Origin: Streptomyces rapamycinicus NRRL 5491
GTDB taxonomy: Bacteria; Actinomycetota; Actinomycetes; Streptomycetales; Streptomycetaceae
Assembly: GCF_024298965.1 (NCBI RefSeq)
Contig: NZ_CP085193.1
Location: 1,302,001-1,366,000 of the forward strand
Length of the DNA: 64,000 nucleotides
Direction of reading: 5' to 3'
Of this stretch, positions 47,801-56,782 are shown in pieces (positions within the stretch are counted from its first letter, which is position 1; the number at the start of each line of letters is the position of its first letter). The notes beneath the pieces are model-generated. The model was not told the DNA's origin. It worked only from the letters and a program-made list of their open reading frames with translations, and searched no databases. The translations under genes and the position numbers were made by a program.

Positions 47801-48742
47801 TGGTGGGGCGGGCTGGTCGACCTGCCGGACAGGTTCGACGACCGCGCGGGGCGGCGGCTCGCGGGCGTGCTGTCCGGGGCGTACGGCGAGGTGGAGGTGG
47901 CCGTACGAGGCGACAGCTGCTTCGCCCGGCGTCTGGTGCGCGATGTCCCCACGGCCCTCACCACCCCCGCCCGACCGCTCCGGGGAACGGTCCTCATCAC
48001 GGGTGCCGCCACCGCCCTGGGCGCCCACACCGCCCGCTGGGCGGCCGGGGACGGCGCCGAACACCTGCTGCTCATCGACACCGCGCCACCGGCCGCCGAT
48101 CTGGTGGCCGAGCTCGGCGCCACCGGCGTACGGACGTCCGTGGCCACCGTCGATGTGGCGGACCCGGCGGCGCTGACCACGGCCGTGGCGGGCATTCCCG
48201 CGGAGTTCCCGCTGACGGCCGTCCTGTATCTCGCGGCGCCCCTGGCCCCGGAGGCGGGGCAGCTGGAGGTGGCGCGGATCGAGCGCGAGTGGGCGGCCAC
48301 GGTGGCGGGCGCGGTGAACCTCTGCGCCCTCGGCAGCGACCATGAGCTGTCGGCTGTGGTGCTCGGGTGCTCGGTCGTGGGCGTCCTGCCCAGCCCGGGT
48401 CTGGGCAACCAGGCGCCGGCGCACGCCTATCTGGACGCGCTCGCCCAGGAGTGCCGGGCGCGGGGCGTTCCGGCGACCTCGGTGTGCTGGGGTTCGGTCG
48501 ACGACCCCGACACGGCCGTCGGCGCCGCCAAGCAACTGCGCGCCAACGGGCTGCCCGCGCTGCCCCAGCGCTCGGCCGCCGCCCTGCTGCGGCAGGCGGT
48601 CATGGCGGACGCGGCGTCCGTGGTCATCGCGGACATCGACTGGGCCTGGATGCGCGCACACGCCTCCGAGCTGGGAACACATCGGCTCTTCGATGACGTC
48701 TCCGGCCCTTCGAGCACGCCGCATACGCACCGCGGTCGGTGA
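44885..48742 (+). CDS. KSX-like ketosynthase with vestigial AT and KR domains
   Basis: 1285 aa. The N-terminal docking helix (1-35) and KS are intact: Cys206 in [15 protein letters not shown] and SNIGHTQA. The AT remnant (about 572-780) is dead: GQGSQ has become GGEGG, GHSxGE has become GCGVGE (Gly645 at the nucleophile position), and the small subdomain with the HAFH/YASH motif is missing. The KR remnant (from about 1034) has GAATALG instead of GGTGxLG, and GNQAPAHAY with Gln1176 replacing the catalytic Tyr. No ACP is attached. In several polyether clusters a KSX passes the finished chain to a discrete ACPX for oxidative cyclisation. This protein fits that role and looks like a decayed extension module. 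Confidence 0.88.
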   Translation: MSNEEKLVDYLKWTTSELHETRQRLREIQEELEEPIAIVGMACRFPGGVRTPAQLWDLVADGRDAVSSFPTDRGWDLENLYHPDPENHGTSYVRAGGFIYDAADFDAEFFDIGAREAAAIEPQQRMLLELAWEATESAGIDPHTLRGSRTSVYTGVMYHDYASRLDEIPEGLLGHVGNGNAGSVSSGRVAFTLGLQGAAVSLDTACSSSLVAMHLAAGALRRRECTLALAGGAAIMYTASVFQVASSQRQLSPDVRCRSFADAADGMVYGEGAGLLLLERLSDARRNGHPVLSVIRGSAINQDGASTGMAAPNGPAQQQLIRDALANALLSTGDVDAVEAHGTGTAFGDTIELQALLATYGQDRPDDRPLLLGSIKSNIGHTQAAAGMAGVIKMVMAMRRGVLPRSLHIDRPTRLVHWRKGAVRLLTERMDWPRVDRPRRAGVSSFSASGTNAHVILEEFTESVEGSADEDGARDPGVVPWVLSARGTAALRGQARALAAHVAAPGLSPTDVGWSLATTRSVFDHRAVVVGRGPDELRAGLAALAAGEPHPSVVGPEVARTGAAASAGGTVFAFGGEGGHPPGTGRELYDRFPVFATAFDEVGELLGTKGEHDTSSRAGLFALYIALARLLASVGVRPDAVVGCGVGEIAAAHITAALDLAAACRLVAAGADPGPVEYERPPMPSLDGAGAVWELGPGAMLPSAPAALVLAPFRGEGAEVRALMCGLARTHTMGATVDWAALFDGAPAPRTVPLPTYAFQRQRFWLENEAPSDAVPTVETWADAEFWDAVERTDAVALTRALEVPADRREVLAEILPALATWRRQREWRYRIAWKPLPDPPAPRLTGIWLVVASGDGGDDATVAAVTTALRDHGAETVMFAPNTAPSLAGRPVAGVLSLLALEGAPPGDDGRSPALAPTVELFETLRRAGVEAPVWLVTRGGVSVDVGDPMSRPEQAGFRGLGGALAMERPRWWGGLVDLPDRFDDRAGRRLAGVLSGAYGEVEVAVRGDSCFARRLVRDVPTALTTPARPLRGTVLITGAATALGAHTARWAAGDGAEHLLLIDTAPPAADLVAELGATGVRTSVATVDVADPAALTTAVAGIPAEFPLTAVLYLAAPLAPEAGQLEVARIEREWAATVAGAVNLCALGSDHELSAVVLGCSVVGVLPSPGLGNQAPAHAYLDALAQECRARGVPATSVCWGSVDDPDTAVGAAKQLRANGLPALPQRSAAALLRQAVMADAASVVIADIDWAWMRAHASELGTHRLFDDVSGPSSTPHTHRGR

Positions 48743-48777
48743 CCGACGCCGACCGGTCCAACCAGGCGGGAGTACCC

Positions 48778-49188
48778 ATGAACGCACACACCAAAGTCAA
48801 CAACCACACCCCCGGCGACGCCACCGAAGCTCAAGGAGACGGATCCGCGATGCAGACGGAGAAGAGTGAGACCGCACTCGACGGGGCGGCGCTGCACCAG
48901 GCGCTCGCCATCGCCACGGCCGAGGAGCGCGAGGACATCATGCGGGAGACCGTACGGACGCAGCTGGCCGGCATCCTGGCACCCACCGTGGTGGACGACG
49001 AGAGCAACTTCCTGGAGAACGGGCTCACTTCGCTGACCGCGCTCGAACTCACCCGCAATCTGATGACGCTCACCGACGTGGAGATCCCCCTCGTCGCCAT
49101 CCTGGAGTACCCCACCCCCGTCCAGCTCGGCCACTACCTGGCCGAGGCGTACGCCGCGGTGAACTCCGGTGACGGCGCCACGGCCTAG
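48778..49188 (+). CDS. Discrete acyl carrier protein (ACPX-like)
   Basis: 136 aa from the ATG at 48778, preceded by GGGAG; an overlapping GTG at 48739 would add 13 residues and an ATG at 48850 is also possible. The carrier domain occupies the last 90 residues. The attachment motif reads NFLENGLTSLTALEL: the phosphopantetheine Ser is kept, but the usual Asp before it is Thr. An N-terminal extension rich in polar residues could act as a docking tail. Placed right after KSX, it is the likely holder of the full-length chain during epoxidation and ring formation. An 18-bp terminator follows, ending the plus-strand operon. Confidence 0.88.
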   Translation: MNAHTKVNNHTPGDATEAQGDGSAMQTEKSETALDGAALHQALAIATAEEREDIMRETVRTQLAGILAPTVVDDESNFLENGLTSLTALELTRNLMTLTDVEIPLVAILEYPTPVQLGHYLAEAYAAVNSGDGATA

Positions 49189-49205
49189 TCCGGCCCGCGG
49201 CGCAC

Positions 49206-49248
49206 AACGCCGCGCGGGAGGGGATCAGCCCCTCCCGCGCGGCGTTTT
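49206..49248. terminator. Strong 18-bp hairpin with T-run
   Basis: Arms 49206-49223 and 49229-49246 around a 5-nt loop, ending in TTTT on the plus strand. It closes the PKS/tailoring operon and faces the convergent P450 gene. Confidence 0.9.
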
Positions 49249-49269
49249 CGGTGCTGCGGGGCGAGTGCG

Positions 49270-50529
49270 TCAGAAGGCGCACTCCACATGCTTGATGGCC
49301 TCGACGAAGCTGGCCACCAGCCGCCGGGGCCTCCCCACCGTGCGGATCTCCGGCAGCCGGCTGAACAGCTCGCGGAAGAGCACCGTGACCTCCATCCGGG
49401 CGAGATGGGCACCCAGGCAGAAGTGTGGTCCGACCGACCCGAAGGTCATATGCGGATTGGGGTCCCGGGTGATGTCGAACTCGTAGGGGTCGGGGAAGAC
49501 GTCCTCGTCCCGGTTGGCCGACCAGTAGAAGAGCAGCAGTTTGTCGCCCTCCTCGAAGCGGTGGCCGTTCACCTCGCAGTCGCGCCGGACGGTGCGCCGC
49601 ATCCAGTTGATGGGGGTCGCGACCCGCAGGATCTCCTCGACCGCGCCCGGCGCGTAGACCTCGAAGTCGGAGAGCAGCAGCTTCCGCTGCTCCGGGTGGT
49701 CGCTGAGCAGCACCAGACCGCGCGAGATGGCGTTGCGGGTCGTCTCCATTCCGGCGACGACGAGCAGGATGAAGAAGGACGAGAGCTCTTCGGGGCTGAG
49801 CCGCTCACCGTCGATCTGCGCCTGCACCAGCCGGGTGATCAGGTCCCCCGTGGGGTTACGGGTGCGGTCGGCGGCGAGCCGTGCGATGTAGTCGGCGAGT
49901 TCATGGGAGGTCTTCAGCAGGGCGGCGGTGGCCTGATCGGCCCGGGGAACATATTCGGGGTCGAAGGTGCCGACGATGATATTGGACCGGTCGTAAATGA
50001 ACTCGTAGTCGTCGTCGGGAATCCCCATCATGCCGCTGAGCACCGCGATCGGCATGATCGCCGCGACCTTCCGGACGAAGTCTCCCGGCCCTTCCGCGAT
50101 GAGGTCGTCGACAATCTTCCGGGCCGCCTTGTGGGAGGCCACCTCGAACTCGGCAGCCATTCCCCGGCCGAACGCGCGGGAGACCAGCCGGCGCATCCGG
50201 GCGTGCTGCGGATTGTCCATATTGATCATCGATCCGAAGAAGTTGTTGAACTCCTCCGGCAGATCGATGATGCTGATCGCGGTGGGCACGGAGCCGAAGT
50301 CCTGCGGGCGTCGGCTCACCTCGGCGATATCGGCGTGCCGGACCATCGCGTAATAGCCGGACCCCTGCCCGAACCCGGGCATGACCGGCTCGCGGAAGAG
50401 AACGGGCGCCGGCCGTCGGCGCAGCGCCGCGAAGGCGGCATCGCGGTCGCCGTAGGGCTGTGCCCAGAAGGACAAGTCGGTGAGGTCGATGTTGTCGATA
50501 TGGGCGAACCTGGATTCCGGGGGATACAC
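49270..50529 (-). CDS. Cytochrome P450
   Basis: 419 aa from a GTG at 50529 with GAGG upstream. P450 signatures are present: an I-helix with VVAGMETTRNAIS (Glu where Asp is commoner), ExxR in EEILRVATP, and the heme loop FGSVGPHFCLGAHLAR with Cys371. The overall style resembles bacterial CYP families that act on hydrophobic chains. It is divergent from the alpha/beta hydrolase (172-nt shared promoter region) and convergent with ACPX. Within a polyether locus it most likely hydroxylates the cyclised product, as MonD does for monensin; this is inferred from position. Confidence 0.92.
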   Translation of the reverse strand: MYPPESRFAHIDNIDLTDLSFWAQPYGDRDAAFAALRRRPAPVLFREPVMPGFGQGSGYYAMVRHADIAEVSRRPQDFGSVPTAISIIDLPEEFNNFFGSMINMDNPQHARMRRLVSRAFGRGMAAEFEVASHKAARKIVDDLIAEGPGDFVRKVAAIMPIAVLSGMMGIPDDDYEFIYDRSNIIVGTFDPEYVPRADQATAALLKTSHELADYIARLAADRTRNPTGDLITRLVQAQIDGERLSPEELSSFFILLVVAGMETTRNAISRGLVLLSDHPEQRKLLLSDFEVYAPGAVEEILRVATPINWMRRTVRRDCEVNGHRFEEGDKLLLFYWSANRDEDVFPDPYEFDITRDPNPHMTFGSVGPHFCLGAHLARMEVTVLFRELFSRLPEIRTVGRPRRLVASFVEAIKHVECAF

Positions 50530-50701
50530 GGCGCCTCACTTCGGTTCGGAGTCTACGGTCGGCAAGGGAGGTGGGTCGGCATGAGAGTATGAATCGCCCG
50601 GCCATCCAGCATCTCGCCCCCCGCTAAAGCGCCGCTAATTCACACAGACCTCACATCCCCAGCGGTCGAATCGGATTGGGCGGTCCGGCTAGAATTCCGC
50701 C

Positions 50702-51571
50702 ATGGATCTTTCCGTCCCCGTAACCGACGATGTGAAATTGCATTTCCGGCACCGGCCGGGAACGGCGTCGCTTCCCTTTCTCCTGGTCCATGGCATGGCG
50801 TCGAGCGCCCGGCTGTGGGACGAGGTCGCCGACCATCTGGCCGCCGCGGGCCATGCGGTGTACGCGGTGGATCTGCGCGGCCACGGGGACTCCGACGCCC
50901 CGGAGACCGGATACGACATCCCGACCGCGGTCGCGGATCTGGTGGCGGCGTCCGCCGCCCTCGGGTTGGACCGGGTGGTGGTGGCCGGTCACTCCTGGGG
51001 CGGCAATATCTCGGTGCGGCTGACCGCCGAGCACCCCGGCCTGGTCGCCGCGCTGGCCCTGGTGGACGGCGGCTGGCTGGAGCCGGCCAAGGCGTTCTCC
51101 TCCTGGGACGCGTTCGTCGGGGCGCTGCGGCCGGCGTCCTTGGAGGGCGCCACCGTCCGGAGTGTGAGCGACTACTTCCGTGCCATCCACCCGGACTGGT
51201 CACCGGCGGCGATCGAGGCCGCGGTGGCCACGATGCGGGAGAACCCGGACGGGTCGCTGTCCCGGCGCATGTCCACCGAGCAGCACATGTCGATCCTGCA
51301 CAGCATCTGGAACGAGCCGCCGCGGCCGTGGTACGCGGCGATCGGCGTGCCCACTCTGCTGATGCCCGCCATCCCCAAGGGCGCGGACGCGAAGTGGGCG
51401 GACCGCATCCGCTCCCGCATCAGGGAGACGACGGCCGATCTGCGCCATGCGACGATGCGCGAATATCTCGACTCCGAGCACGATCTGCACGCCCAGCACC
51501 CCCGGCGGGTGGCCGCCGATCTGCTCGGCCTGGCCCGCGAAGCCTCCGGCCGGTCGGCAACGCATGGCTGA
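50702..51571 (+). CDS. Alpha/beta hydrolase, candidate polyether chain-release thioesterase
   Basis: 289 aa. It has the oxyanion loop LLVHGMASSARLW, the nucleophile elbow GHSWGG (Ser98), VDLRGHGDSD and a C-terminal His segment (SEHDLHAQHP). The acid is probably Asp or Glu near ALVDGG or later. A cap region lies at about residues 120-210. Since no PKS here ends in a thioesterase, and MonCII/NanE/NigCII-type discrete hydrolases are reported to free polyethers from ACPX, this is the best candidate for release. Epoxide hydrolase or ester hydrolase roles remain possible. Confidence 0.8.
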   Translation: MDLSVPVTDDVKLHFRHRPGTASLPFLLVHGMASSARLWDEVADHLAAAGHAVYAVDLRGHGDSDAPETGYDIPTAVADLVAASAALGLDRVVVAGHSWGGNISVRLTAEHPGLVAALALVDGGWLEPAKAFSSWDAFVGALRPASLEGATVRSVSDYFRAIHPDWSPAAIEAAVATMRENPDGSLSRRMSTEQHMSILHSIWNEPPRPWYAAIGVPTLLMPAIPKGADAKWADRIRSRIRETTADLRHATMREYLDSEHDLHAQHPRRVAADLLGLAREASGRSATHG

Positions 51572-51598
51572 CCGGCACGGCACCCCCGCCACCGGCGG

Positions 51599-52294
51599 CT
51601 AGACCCCCCGCAGGGTCTGGGCCCGCTTCTCGATCGCCGAGATCAGCGCCCCGACCGTGGCCTCGAAGATCTGCTCGTCCGTCACCTCGGCGAGTTCGGC
51701 GCTCAGCCGGGTGATGTTCGGGAGTGCCCGCGGGTCGACCAGCCGGTACTCGCGGGTCCAGGCGGACTCGTCGGCCGCGCGGACCTCGGCGTCGAACAGG
51801 AAATAGGCGGCCTGCTGACCGACATAGGCGAGGAGTGAGTCGGCGACCATACGGTAGTGGAGGGCCGCCTCGGCGCCTTCGAGTCCGGCCTCCATGACGG
51901 CGCCGAGGATGAGTTCGACGACCCGGAACTCGTTGGGCCGCCGGGTGGTCCGGCTTGCCATGGCCGAGCCCACCACCGGGTATTTGAGGGCGACCGCCAG
52001 CGAGCCGTCGGCGAGCGCCCGGATGCGCCCCTTCCAGTCGAGGCCCTCGGGGATGCTGTCGAGCACCTCGCCGAGCGTGCGGTCCGCGACGGACAGCAGC
52101 AGCTCGTCCTTGTCGCGAAAGTGCCGGTAGATCGCGGTCGGGTCGGCACCGAGCTCCTCGCCCAGGCGCCGGACGGTGAAGGCGTCCTCGCTGCCGCGAG
52201 CCGCGATGCGCAGGCTCGCGTCGATGATCGCGTCGGGCGTCAGCTGACTGCCTGCGCGCTTGCTCCGGGCCGTGTTGGCGGGTGACTTCGGCAT
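51599..52294 (-). CDS. TetR-family transcriptional regulator
   Basis: 231 aa. The N-terminal helix-turn-helix (about residues 20-65) reads IIDASLRIAARG, then FTVRRLGEELGADPTAIYRHF, a textbook TetR DNA-binding domain, followed by KDELLLSVADRTLGEVL. The C-terminal ligand/dimer domain is typical in length. It is divergent from the amidohydrolase/ABC importer operon. A palindrome in the shared 126-nt gap is its probable operator, so it likely represses that operon and itself, responding to an unknown ligand. Confidence 0.9.
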   Translation of the reverse strand: MPKSPANTARSKRAGSQLTPDAIIDASLRIAARGSEDAFTVRRLGEELGADPTAIYRHFRDKDELLLSVADRTLGEVLDSIPEGLDWKGRIRALADGSLAVALKYPVVGSAMASRTTRRPNEFRVVELILGAVMEAGLEGAEAALHYRMVADSLLAYVGQQAAYFLFDAEVRAADESAWTREYRLVDPRALPNITRLSAELAEVTDEQIFEATVGALISAIEKRAQTLRGV

Positions 52295-52328
52295 GGTGCG
52301 GCCAGTGTATCGATCCAGGAAACGATCA

Positions 52329-52357
52329 GCGCAATATCGTTGACAACAACGTTGCGC
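52329..52357. promoter_or_regulatory. Palindromic operator for the adjacent TetR regulator
   Basis: Nested dyads share one centre: GCGCAA at 52329 with TTGCGC at 52352, and inside them CGTTG-ACAA-CAACG (52338-52351). A TTGACA-like -35 hexamer (52340-52345) lies within it, so binding would block transcription of the amidohydrolase operon. Confidence 0.7.
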
Positions 52358-52420
52358 TGCCGTTCACTCCTCCACAACGACAAGCCAGCGGGTCAGCCCG
52401 CCGAGCCGGAGGTTGCTTCG

Positions 52421-54097
52421 ATGGCACACCGCAGCCAACAGGCCGACACCGTTTTCGTCGGTGGCCGGGTCTTCACCGGAGCCGGAACAAGGCCCACCCC
52501 GGTGGACGCCGCCGTCGCCGTGGGGGGAGGCCGGATCCTTGCCGTCGCCGACGCGAGCGCGGTGTGGTCGCTCGCCGGCGCCGCCACGGAAGTCGTCGAC
52601 CTGGAGGGCGGACTGCTCGTCCCCGGGTTCCAGGACGCCCACGTCCATCCCGTGGTGGGCGGAGCCTTGATGCTCGGCTGCGACCTGGGTGGGCGGAGCA
52701 CCGCCGAGGGCTGTCTCGCGGTGGTGGGCCAGTACGCCGGGGACCATCCGGACGCGGCCTGGATCCGCGGCGGCGGCTGGTCCATGGACAGCTTCCCCGG
52801 GGGTACGCCGACGCGCGGCATGCTCGACGCGGTGGTGCCGGACCGGCCCGTCCTGCTCACCAACCGCGACGGCCACGGCGCCTGGGCCAACACCCGCGCA
52901 CTCGGCCTCGCGGGGGTCGACCGGCACACCCCCGACCCGGCGGACGGCCGGATCGAGCGGGAGCCGGACGGGACCCCGGCGGGCACCCTGCACGAGGGCG
53001 CCGTGGAACTGGTGGCCCGCCATATGCCGATCGCGACACCGGACGAGGCGTACGCCGGTCTGCTCGCCGCGCAGGAGTACCTCTTCTCGCTGGGAGTGAC
53101 CGGCTGGCAGGACGCCATGATCGGCGCTTTCCCCGGCAACCCCGACAACTTCGACGTCTATCTGCGCGCGGCCCGTGAAGGCTCGCTGCTCGCCCGCGTC
53201 GTGGGCGCCCTGTGGTGGGACCGCGAACGCGGGCTGGAACAACTCCCCGAGCTGGCGGAGCGTCGCCGCACCGGACGGGTGGGGCGCTTCGACGCCACCA
53301 GCGTGAAGATCATGCAGGACGGCGTGGCGGAGAACTTCACCGCGGGAATGCTGGAGCCCTACCTCGACGGCTGTGGCTGCCCCACCGCCAACTCCGGGCT
53401 CAGTTTCGTCGACCCCGCCCTGCTCGTCGAGGCGGTGTGCGCGCTCGACCGCTCCGGCTTCCAAGTGCACTTCCACGCGCTCGGCGACCGCGCCGTCCGT
53501 GAGGCCCTCGACGCGCTCGCCGCGGCCCGCGCCGCCAATGGCGTCAATGACAACCGGCACCACATGGCCCACCTCCAGGTCGTGCACCCCGATGACATCG
53601 GACGCTTCGCGAGCCTGAACGTGGCCGCGAACATCCAGGCGCTGTGGGCAGCGCACGAACCCCAGATGGACGAGTTGACGATCCCGTTCCTGGGACCCGA
53701 ACGGGCCGCCCTGCAGTACCCGTTCGGGGATCTGCGGCGCGCCGGGGCCCGCCTGGTCGCGGGCAGCGACTGGTCGGTGAGCAGCCCCAACCCGCTGTGG
53801 GGCATCCATGTCGCGGTCAACCGCACGGTACCGCCGGAGGAGACCCCCGGCGCGCCGTACCCGCCGTTCCACCCCGAGCAGGCCCTGTCCCTGGCCGAGG
53901 CGCTCACCGCGTACACCGCGGGCAGCGCCTGGGTGAACCACCTCGACGACGTGACCGGCACGGTCGAGGAGGGCAAGTACGCGGATCTCGTGGTACTCGA
54001 CCGCGACCCGTTCGCGGGCCCCTCCCGGGAGATCGCCGACGCCCGGGTGCGCCGGACCTATATCGACGGTCGGCTCGTCTTCGCCGCGACCGACTGA
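52421..54097 (+). CDS. Amidohydrolase family 3 (YtcJ-like) metal-dependent hydrolase
   Basis: 558 aa from the ATG at 52421, chosen because GGAGG lies 10 nt upstream; an in-frame TTG at 52340 falls inside the operator. The composite beta-sandwich start (DTVFVGGRVFTGAG) leads to the metal motif GFQDAHVHP, then WIRGGGWSMDSFPGG, HFHALGDRA and a final GSDWSVSSPNPLWG, as in YtcJ-type amidohydrolases. No signal peptide. The first gene of an importer operon, it may cleave an amide or ester in the imported substrate. Confidence 0.9.
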   Translation: MAHRSQQADTVFVGGRVFTGAGTRPTPVDAAVAVGGGRILAVADASAVWSLAGAATEVVDLEGGLLVPGFQDAHVHPVVGGALMLGCDLGGRSTAEGCLAVVGQYAGDHPDAAWIRGGGWSMDSFPGGTPTRGMLDAVVPDRPVLLTNRDGHGAWANTRALGLAGVDRHTPDPADGRIEREPDGTPAGTLHEGAVELVARHMPIATPDEAYAGLLAAQEYLFSLGVTGWQDAMIGAFPGNPDNFDVYLRAAREGSLLARVVGALWWDRERGLEQLPELAERRRTGRVGRFDATSVKIMQDGVAENFTAGMLEPYLDGCGCPTANSGLSFVDPALLVEAVCALDRSGFQVHFHALGDRAVREALDALAAARAANGVNDNRHHMAHLQVVHPDDIGRFASLNVAANIQALWAAHEPQMDELTIPFLGPERAALQYPFGDLRRAGARLVAGSDWSVSSPNPLWGIHVAVNRTVPPEETPGAPYPPFHPEQALSLAEALTAYTAGSAWVNHLDDVTGTVEEGKYADLVVLDRDPFAGPSREIADARVRRTYIDGRLVFAATD

Positions 54098-54143
54098 CGT
54101 ATCCCCTCCACCTCACCGAGCCCACCCCGGACGGAGCCAGCCG

Positions 54144-55817
54144 ATGCCCATAGGGAGCGCAGGAACGAGACGACGGACACGACCATTGCGGCGCACCGCG
54201 GGGACCTTCCTCACCGTGGCCGCGGTGTTCACCACCGGTGCGTGCAGCGGCACCGCGCACTCGGACAAGGGCGGCAGCACGAGTGCCGCGTACCAACTCA
54301 CGGACCGGACTCCCGCCGCCGCAGGAGCCCTTGACTCCTTCAGCTGGTCGATCTACGCCGAGCCCACCTCGATCGACTACGCCTACGCCTTCGACTACCC
54401 GCCCAACCAGATCCTCTCCAACGTCTGCGAGAGCCTGCTGCGCTGGAACCCGGATCTGACGACGTCGCCGAACCTCGCGTCCTCGTACCGCAATCCGACC
54501 CCCACCACCTGGGTCTACAAGATCCGCCCCCATGTGCGTTTCCACGACGGGACGGTGCTCACCGCGCACGACGTCGTCGCCTCGCTGCGCCGCCACCTCG
54601 ACCCCGCCGTGGGCAGCGCCTGGGCCAACTCGTTCCGCAATGTGAAGTCGATCGACCAGTCCGGTGCGCTGGAAGTCACCGTCAGGCTGAAGAAGCCGGA
54701 CTCGACCTTCAACCAGGAGATGGCGGCCGGCCCCGGCACCGTCGAGTCCGCCACCACCCTCGCCGAGCAGGGCAAGGACTACGGCAGCCCCAAGGGCGGC
54801 GTGAACTGCACCGGGCCGTTCTCGTTCGGGTCCTGGAACCCGGGCCAGTCGCTCGTGCTCAAGAAGTTCGACGGCTACTGGAATCCCAAGCTCGAGGCGA
54901 AGGCGGGCCGGGTCAAGTTCGTGTTCCTGAGCGATGCGACGACCCGCGTCAGCGCCTTCCAGAGCGGTGAGGTGGACGGCGGCTGGATGGTCCCCACCGA
55001 TTCCTACGCCCAACTCCGCTCCTCCCAGGCGGGAAAGCTCTACTTCGGCCGCAACACCACGGTCGCCGACGAGGTGGTCGGCGATCTCAAGGGCCCGCTG
55101 GGCGACACCCGGGTGCGCAGGGCCCTGCTCATGGCCATCGACCGCGAGGGCATCGTCAAGGCGGGCGCCGGCGGAGTCGGTGAGGTCGCCGGCTCGCTGG
55201 TCACCGACAACGTGTGGAACAGCGCGCCCGCCGCCACCCGCAAGGCCCTCCTCGAGGACCTGCCGCGCTATCCGTACGACCCGGCCAAGGCCGAGAAGCT
55301 CGCGAAGCAGGCCGGAGTGCGGGGCCAGCGGATCACCATCGCGACCAGCCCGCTCGACTCGCAGTCGACGATCACCACACAGGCTGTCGCCCAGGCGGCC
55401 AAGGACATCGGGCTCGACCCCAAGATCGACACGCTCCCGCCGGAGAAGTACTCGACGCTCTTCACCGACCCCGCCGCGCGCAAGGGCATCGACCTCTTCC
55501 TCACCTTCTGGTACACGTCGATCACCGACCCGCTGGACATGTACACCTCCCTGGAGACCGGCGCTTCCACCAACTACGGGGGCTGGTCGAACAAGGACTT
55601 CGACAAGGCCGTCGAGCAGGCCATCGGCACCTACGAACCGGCCGCGCACGCGGAGGCCAACGCGAGGGCGCAGCGGATCGCCCTGCGGGAACTGCCCTGG
55701 CTGCCCCTGCACACGCAGCCCGTGAGCGTCTTCCTCGGCAACCGGATCACCGGCGTCCGGCCGTCGATCGCCTACCTCTACTACCCGTGGGCAGCCGAGA
55801 TCGGGGCCAAGCGATGA
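54144..55817 (+). CDS. Oligopeptide/dipeptide-type ABC importer, substrate-binding lipoprotein
   Basis: 557 aa. An Arg-rich N-terminus and hydrophobic segment end in a lipobox TTGACSG. The mature protein is an SBP_bac_5-type binding protein: FSWSIYAEPTSIDYAYAFDY, VYKIRPHVRFHDGTVLTAHDV and ALLMAIDREGIVKAG. It should capture the ligand outside the membrane for the two permeases encoded next; its stop overlaps the first permease start. Confidence 0.92.
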   Translation: MPIGSAGTRRRTRPLRRTAGTFLTVAAVFTTGACSGTAHSDKGGSTSAAYQLTDRTPAAAGALDSFSWSIYAEPTSIDYAYAFDYPPNQILSNVCESLLRWNPDLTTSPNLASSYRNPTPTTWVYKIRPHVRFHDGTVLTAHDVVASLRRHLDPAVGSAWANSFRNVKSIDQSGALEVTVRLKKPDSTFNQEMAAGPGTVESATTLAEQGKDYGSPKGGVNCTGPFSFGSWNPGQSLVLKKFDGYWNPKLEAKAGRVKFVFLSDATTRVSAFQSGEVDGGWMVPTDSYAQLRSSQAGKLYFGRNTTVADEVVGDLKGPLGDTRVRRALLMAIDREGIVKAGAGGVGEVAGSLVTDNVWNSAPAATRKALLEDLPRYPYDPAKAEKLAKQAGVRGQRITIATSPLDSQSTITTQAVAQAAKDIGLDPKIDTLPPEKYSTLFTDPAARKGIDLFLTFWYTSITDPLDMYTSLETGASTNYGGWSNKDFDKAVEQAIGTYEPAAHAEANARAQRIALRELPWLPLHTQPVSVFLGNRITGVRPSIAYLYYPWAAEIGAKR

Positions 55818-56782
55818 AGCGTACGGCGACTCGGGCGCTCGGTGGTCTGCGCAGACTGGCCGGGATGGCCACGACCCTCCTGGTCACCTCGTTCCTGGTG
55901 TTCTCCTCGCTGTACCTGGCGCCCGGGGACCCGGCGAGCTTCCTGGTGCGCGGCCGCAGCGCGAGCCCGCAGGAACTCGCCGAGATCCGGCGCCAGTACG
56001 GGTTCGACCAGCCGTTCCTGGTCCGGTACGGGCACTGGCTGGACCAGGTGCTGCACGGCGACTTCGGCCGGTCCTACATCTTCCACCAGGACGTCAGCTC
56101 GGTCATCTGGTCGCGCCTGCCGGCCACGCTGCTGTTGGTCGGGGTGTCGGCACTGCTGATCGCGGTAATCGGCATCGCGGCGGGCATGGTCGGCGCGCTG
56201 CGCCGCGGTACGCGGACCGACTCCGTGCTGATGCTTCTGGTGACGGTGGGGGCCGCCGCCCCCGCGTTCGTCGTCGCGGTGCTGCTGAGGTCGCAGTTGG
56301 GGGTGCGGCTCGGCTGGTTCCCGACCATCGGCAACGGCACCGGTGTACTCGACCGACTGCACCATGTCGTGCTTCCGGCGGTGGCCCTGTCGGTGACGTT
56401 CATGGCGCTGGTGACCCGGGTGACCCGCTCGGCGATGCTGGAGGAGCTGGGCCGTGAGCACGTCGAGGTCTCGGTGAGCCGTGGCACACCGCGGTGGACC
56501 GTGATCCGGTGTCATGTGCTGCGCAACGCGCTCGGGCCGATCGTCACCGTCTCCGCGCTGCTGATCTCGGGAATGCTGGTGAGCACCTCGATCGTGGAGA
56601 CCGCGTTCGGGATGTCGGGCGTGGGATCGCTGCTCGTGCAGTCGGTCAACCAGATGGACTTCCAGGTGGTGCAGGCGATCGTGCTGCTCGTGGTGGCCGC
56701 GTTCGTCGTGGTCAACGCCCTGGTGGACGTGGCACATCCGCTGATCGATCCGCGGGTGGCGGCAGCGGGGAGCGCACGATGA
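55814..56782 (+). CDS. ABC importer permease (DppB-like)
   Basis: 322 aa starting at the ATG of an ATGA overlap with the binding-protein gene. The first helix (LLVTSFLVFSSLYLAPGDPA) and following LRRQYG-type segment are typical of DppB/OppB. Five or six transmembrane helices are visible, and the EAA loop lies around REHVEVSVSRGTPRWTVI. It is one half of the membrane channel. Confidence 0.92.
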   Translation: MKRTATRALGGLRRLAGMATTLLVTSFLVFSSLYLAPGDPASFLVRGRSASPQELAEIRRQYGFDQPFLVRYGHWLDQVLHGDFGRSYIFHQDVSSVIWSRLPATLLLVGVSALLIAVIGIAAGMVGALRRGTRTDSVLMLLVTVGAAAPAFVVAVLLRSQLGVRLGWFPTIGNGTGVLDRLHHVVLPAVALSVTFMALVTRVTRSAMLEELGREHVEVSVSRGTPRWTVIRCHVLRNALGPIVTVSALLISGMLVSTSIVETAFGMSGVGSLLVQSVNQMDFQVVQAIVLLVVAAFVVVNALVDVAHPLIDPRVAAAGSAR

